This document shows, piece after piece, positions 6,552-8,906 of a DNA stretch of 8,906 nucleotides. This DNA is from Fibrobacter sp. Its GTDB lineage: Bacteria; Fibrobacterota; Fibrobacteria; Fibrobacterales; Fibrobacteraceae. Numbering within the stretch: position 1 is the first letter of the stretch; each line of letters opens with the position of its first letter. A model generated the notes under the pieces. The model had not been told where the DNA came from and did not search any database. It saw nothing but the letters and a program-made list of their open reading frames with translations. Location of the stretch: contig JABUUR010000177.1 in NCBI GenBank assembly GCA_021443065.1, positions 1-8,906 on the forward strand. Reading direction: 5' to 3'. The translations under genes were made by a program, and so were the position numbers.

Positions 6552-6934
6552 TATTTCTATTATTTATAAAGTCATCCTTTGTATGGGCAGAGTCGCGTAC
6601 AAAAGTGTATAATGACTCGTTGATTCGAGTGTTTGATATTTCTTGCGGTGAATGGACTGAATGGAAAAATTTTTCGGGGGATTCTGATGTTAGAAAAAGA
6701 TGCTATCTTAAATCCATGAAGGATAAGTCATGGATTGATTCCATTGCTTACAAGTCAGGTTTCTACGAGTTGCGAGAAATGATCTACGATGCGACCGGTA
6801 AAAAAGTTCTTTACATTGTAAAAGATGCAAATGGAGATTATGATATGGATAGGTTTGAAAGTGGAAGGCTAATTTCACGTGAACAACGTTTGTTTTGGGG
6901 GGGGGGCTTTGCGCGAAGAATTTGTTTGGGATGA
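6536..6934 (+). CDS. Secreted protein of unknown function, 5' part, interrupted at a G10 run
   Basis: The ATG is preceded by GGGGAGGG (6521-6528; GGAGG at 6523-6527, 8 nt before the ATG), so this start is well supported. Residues 1-19 form a signal peptide ending V-W-A. The body has no domain I recognise; it includes D-A-T-G-K-K-V-L-Y and similar short beta-turn phrases. At 6897-6906 a run of ten Gs covers codons 121-124, after which this frame ends within nine residues. The +1 frame continues seamlessly for over 110 more codons with matching composition. With nine Gs the sequence reads F-W-G-G-A-L-R-E-E-F-V-W-D-E-K-G and gives a single 242-residue protein. This is thus the OFF configuration of a phase-variable gene, a mutated gene, or a sequencing error in the homopolymer. 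Confidence 0.65.
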   Translation: MLKVVIFLLFIKSSFVWAESRTKVYNDSLIRVFDISCGEWTEWKNFSGDSDVRKRCYLKSMKDKSWIDSIAYKSGFYELREMIYDATGKKVLYIVKDANGDYDMDRFESGRLISREQRLFWGGGFARRICLG

Positions 6935-7265
6935 AAAAGGTCGCTTGAAGCAAAGGATTTTGTGGCAAAGCGATGATGCTGGTGACATGAATGGGTCTTA
7001 TAACTTTGTGTATAAGACAGCTTGCGATTTAGTACATGTGGAACCTGTAGATTACTATTTTAATTGGGATGCCAAATCAAAAAAAGGTTTCTATGACGGC
7101 TCCTTTGGGAAGATTCCGGAGAAGGGAGATCCTGGATACAATTTATTTGTTGAAGATCCTTATGGTGTAAAATTTGATAAAGCAACGAGCGATTCAATCC
7201 TAGTTCGCCAGCAAAAGCGCTGTGAAGATTACAAGAAGTCTCTAAAGAAGAATTTGAAGAAGTAA
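6879..7265 (+). pseudogene. 3' part of the same secreted protein, out of frame
   Basis: This frame opens formally at a GTG (6879) with no SD. Its first residues (M-N-N-V-C-F-G-G-G) merely read the upstream gene and the G-run in another frame. From A-L-R-E-E-F onward the sequence looks like genuine protein (W-D-E-K-G-R-L-K-Q-R-I-L-W-Q) and ends in a Lys-rich tail (K-K-S-L-K-K-N-L-K-K). It should be expressed only when the upstream G-run has nine or twelve bases, or if ribosomes slip there. No domain recognised. Confidence 0.6.
6897..6906 (+). repeat. Homopolymer of ten G inside a coding region
   Basis: Ten consecutive Gs, the only G-run this long in the window, sit exactly at the point where two ORFs of one gene meet. 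Poly-G runs of 8-12 within genes are classic slipped-strand phase-variation switches in other bacteria; here that role is inferred. Confidence 0.9.
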
Positions 7266-7300
7266 AAAGTTGCAGAATGATAAATACAAAAGGAACTGTA

Positions 7301-7366
7301 ATGGCAAGGTTACTTTTTATACTTTTCCTTCTCGTGGTGTCTTGTGATGATTATAGTTGTCAGTAA
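7301..7366 (+). CDS. 21-residue lipoprotein signal stub, truncated relative of the 5890 lipoprotein
   Basis: The ORF encodes M-A-R-L-L-F-I-L-F-L-L-V-V-S-C-D-D-Y-S-C-Q and stops. It has a complete lipoprotein signal with lipobox V-V-S-C (C15), and AGGA (7291-7294) 6 nt upstream. It aligns without gaps with the first 17 residues of the lipoprotein at 5890: both have Cys15 followed by D-D, and about 70% of the bases match by eye across 51 positions. After residue 17 nothing is shared. It is probably a truncated paralog, though a deliberately short lipopeptide cannot be excluded. It lies 35 bp after the preceding gene, in the same orientation. Confidence 0.45.
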   Translation: MARLLFILFLLVVSCDDYSCQ

Positions 7367-7402
7367 TTATTTTGGCGAGTCTATCAACCTGCGATCCATA
7401 AT

Positions 7403-7429
7403 ATGGGACAAAGGCCCGTGATTTTTTTT
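7403..7429 (+). terminator. Possible weak terminator closing the accessory cluster
   Basis: ATGGG (7403-7407) can pair with CCCGT (7415-7419) around a 7-nt loop, with one wobble. This is followed by GA and eight Ts (7422-7429). The stem is short but the T-run is strong. It sits 37 bp after the stub stop codon. Confidence 0.4.
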
Positions 7430-7451
7430 CTGATAACCCATGACTGATAAC
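7430..7451. repeat. CTGATAAC direct repeat, two copies 14 bp apart
   Basis: CTGATAAC at 7430-7437 recurs at 7444-7451. It is short, so it may be chance, but it lies next to the 7-bp tandem repeat in the same intergenic stretch. Confidence 0.4.
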
Positions 7452-7511
7452 TTCTTTAAGCTCGCCGCAGGCTTCGGCTTACGTATTTGTCGTCTTTAGC
7501 CCATGTAATTT

Positions 7512-7543
7512 CTTTCGTCTTTCGTCTTTCGTCTTTCGTCTTT
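7512..7543. repeat. Tandem repeat of CTTTCGT, four copies plus a partial copy
   Basis: CTTTCGT repeats exactly at 7512, 7519, 7526 and 7533, then continues CTTT before breaking into TTATC. It ends 14 bp before the ATG of the ModF-like gene, in place of a normal SD region. Copy number of such arrays tends to vary between strains; an effect on expression is conjecture. Confidence 0.85.
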
Positions 7544-7557
7544 TTATCTTTACCTTC

Positions 7558-8906
7558 ATGAATTATGGTCGTTTTGAAGCCTTGATCGAGAAGTTTCCCC
7601 AGGTGCAGATTTTTAGCACCGAGGGCGAAGACCTGGACCGGGTGATAACACATTTTTTGAACCAGCGGAAGAACGTCTCTACCATGAGCGAGGCGGTGCA
7701 GCGAAAAATCCAGCAGGCCCTTGCCCCTTTTTTTCAGCAGCGCTTTATTAGCCTCCATGACGAAGAAGCTCCGCTGGTAAAAAACCTGCTTTTGAACAAG
7801 AAATTCTTTTTGCAGACGGACCGCTACGTCGAGGACATGGCATGGCCGGAAACGGACCCCGCAAAACTTGACGAGGCCTTGAAGATTGCAGACCTTTCGG
7901 AAGGCATTCTGGAACGCAAGTTGCTGAGTCTATCCAACGGGGAATTGCGGCGGGTGCTCCTTGCCCGCCTCTGGATGGAAAGCCCGGAATGGATTTACTT
8001 CAATGATTTGTTCGGTGGCTTGGACCCGGAATACCGCGCCCATTTGGCGCAGCGTGTGGCGGACCTTGCCCGCTGCCGGGGAGCAGGGTTGAAAATCGCG
8101 GTGCGGCTCGCCCGTGAAGACGAACTGCTGCCGGAAATTCCTGCGTTCGTCTATGCAAACAAGACCTTCACTCCTTATGATGGAAAGCTGCCTGAGACCG
8201 TGGGTAAACCGAAATCTGCAAAGAAGGTGCTGAAGGATTACGAGAAGGTGGAACTTCGGGCTGCTTCCGTTGCCGATGGAGAACCGCTCTTTGTCTTAAG
8301 GAATGTGAATGTCCGATTCGGGGAGACGGATGTCATCAAGAATCTGGACTGGACTGTTCGCAAGGGTGAACATTGGGCGGTCATGGGGGAGAACGGCGCC
8401 GGCAAAAGCACCCTTATGGGACTCCTTACCGCGGATCATCCCCAGATTTACAACAACGATATTATGCTGCTGGGAGAACGCCCGGGTAAAGGGTTGAATA
8501 TCTGGGAGCACAAGGCGAAGCTTGGCTTTTTCTCGCCGGAACTTGCGTTGCAATACCGCGAAGATTTGACGCTCCTCGAAGTACTCTGCACCGGGTTTAC
8601 GCCCAACCTCTGCAAGGCGGACAACCCTACCTGGGAAGAAAAGTCCAAGGCCCGGGAGTGGCTGAACTACCTGGGGTTCGAGGACGTGAACCTGAATATC
8701 CGCGCTTTGTCGCCCATCGACAAGCGTCTGGTCCTTATGGCGCGTGCTGCAATCCGGCCTCCGCAAGTGCTGTTGCTGGACGAACCATCCCAAGGCCTGA
8801 AGGGGGAGTACCGCCAGAAGATTTTCCATTTGCTGCAGCTCTTGTCAACAGAAACTACCATCATTTTAGTAAGCCATTACGAGGAGGAATGGCCCCCCTG
8901 CATGAC
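7558..8906 (+). CDS. modF: ModF-like protein with two ABC ATPase domains, 3' end outside window
   Basis: 449 codons are visible with no stop. The protein has two fused nucleotide-binding domains and no membrane segment, as in E. coli ModF (about 490 residues), whose exact role is unclear. Domain 2 is the closer match: Walker A G-E-N-G-A-G-K-S-T (277-285), then A-D-H-P-Q-I-Y-N-N-D, Walker B L-L-L-D-E-P (405-410) and switch His440. Its signature is degenerate (L-S-P-I-D, 384-388), and the D-loop Asp is Lys415. Domain 1 has a good signature L-S-N-G-E (125-129) but no Walker A in its short N-terminus, and its Walker B reads F-N-D-L, with Leu151 where the catalytic Glu belongs. The frame is open back to 7444 but has no ATG, GTG or TTG before 7558, so 7558 is the start. 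No SD precedes it. No molybdate genes are visible. Confidence 0.82.
   Translation, partial: MNYGRFEALIEKFPQVQIFSTEGEDLDRVITHFLNQRKNVSTMSEAVQRKIQQALAPFFQQRFISLHDEEAPLVKNLLLNKKFFLQTDRYVEDMAWPETDPAKLDEALKIADLSEGILERKLLSLSNGELRRVLLARLWMESPEWIYFNDLFGGLDPEYRAHLAQRVADLARCRGAGLKIAVRLAREDELLPEIPAFVYANKTFTPYDGKLPETVGKPKSAKKVLKDYEKVELRAASVADGEPLFVLRNVNVRFGETDVIKNLDWTVRKGEHWAVMGENGAGKSTLMGLLTADHPQIYNNDIMLLGERPGKGLNIWEHKAKLGFFSPELALQYREDLTLLEVLCTGFTPNLCKADNPTWEEKSKAREWLNYLGFEDVNLNIRALSPIDKRLVLMARAAIRPPQVLLLDEPSQGLKGEYRQKIFHLLQLLSTETTIILVSHYEEEWPPCM

Noticed and set aside
7430..7543. CRISPR array
   Set aside because: Repeat units are 7-8 bp and directly tandem or very close, with no 25-40 bp repeats, no unique spacers and no cas genes.
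7456..7758. 100-codon - strand frame ending in Lys/Arg/Asp/Glu repeats
   Set aside because: The charged repeat is just the CTTTCGT array read backwards, and the rest overlaps the start of the ModF-like gene.
8296..8829. 177-codon open frame on the - strand
   Set aside because: It is the reverse shadow of the ModF-like gene, which carries clear Walker A and B motifs on the + strand.

Overview
The window most resembles a chromosomal stretch from a Fibrobacter-like (Fibrobacterota) bacterium. This is inferred from gene content, not from a marker gene. It combines Bat aerotolerance-type proteins, a futalosine-pathway menaquinone gene and a secreted CE1-type feruloyl/acetylxylan esterase with Fibrobacter-style N-terminal beta domains. 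Base composition is moderate in the core genes and visibly AT-richer at about 5.8-7.4 kb.

Layout. Positions 1-125 hold two back-to-back terminators: one on the + strand for a gene off the left edge, and one on the - strand for the bat operon. The - strand operon batD-batE (2731 to 126) encodes a BatD beta-sandwich membrane protein and a BatE protein with TPRs, two membrane segments and an SH3 domain. The genes are 14 bp apart. batA and batB are not in the window. Between batD and mqnC lies a compact self-contained + strand transcription unit: a sigma70-like promoter, a strong Shine-Dalgarno (SD), a 20-codon ORF with tandem stops, and an intrinsic terminator. mqnC (- strand, 4141 to 3068) encodes cyclic dehypoxanthinyl futalosine synthase. 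Divergent from it is a 479-residue secreted CE1 esterase (4292-5731), ending in a GAAA-loop terminator.

The region 5830-7430 is an AT-rich accessory cluster behind its own TTGACA promoter. It contains a lipoprotein, an overlapping ORF whose upstream reading frame encodes an HExxH zinc-protease-like motif, a secreted protein split by a run of ten Gs, and a 21-codon lipoprotein stub that is a cut-down relative of the first lipoprotein. Two probable frameshifts and one truncation lie within about 1.1 kb, while every long gene around them is intact. The cluster is therefore either decaying or phase-variable.

After a short intergenic region with a 7-bp tandem repeat, a ModF-like twin-ABC protein (7558 onward) runs off the right edge. 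Its two nucleotide-binding domains are degenerate in complementary ways.

Most of the window is ordinary core genome. The points most worth a second look are the frameshifted accessory cluster, the 20-aa peptide gene and the asymmetric ModF-like ATPase.
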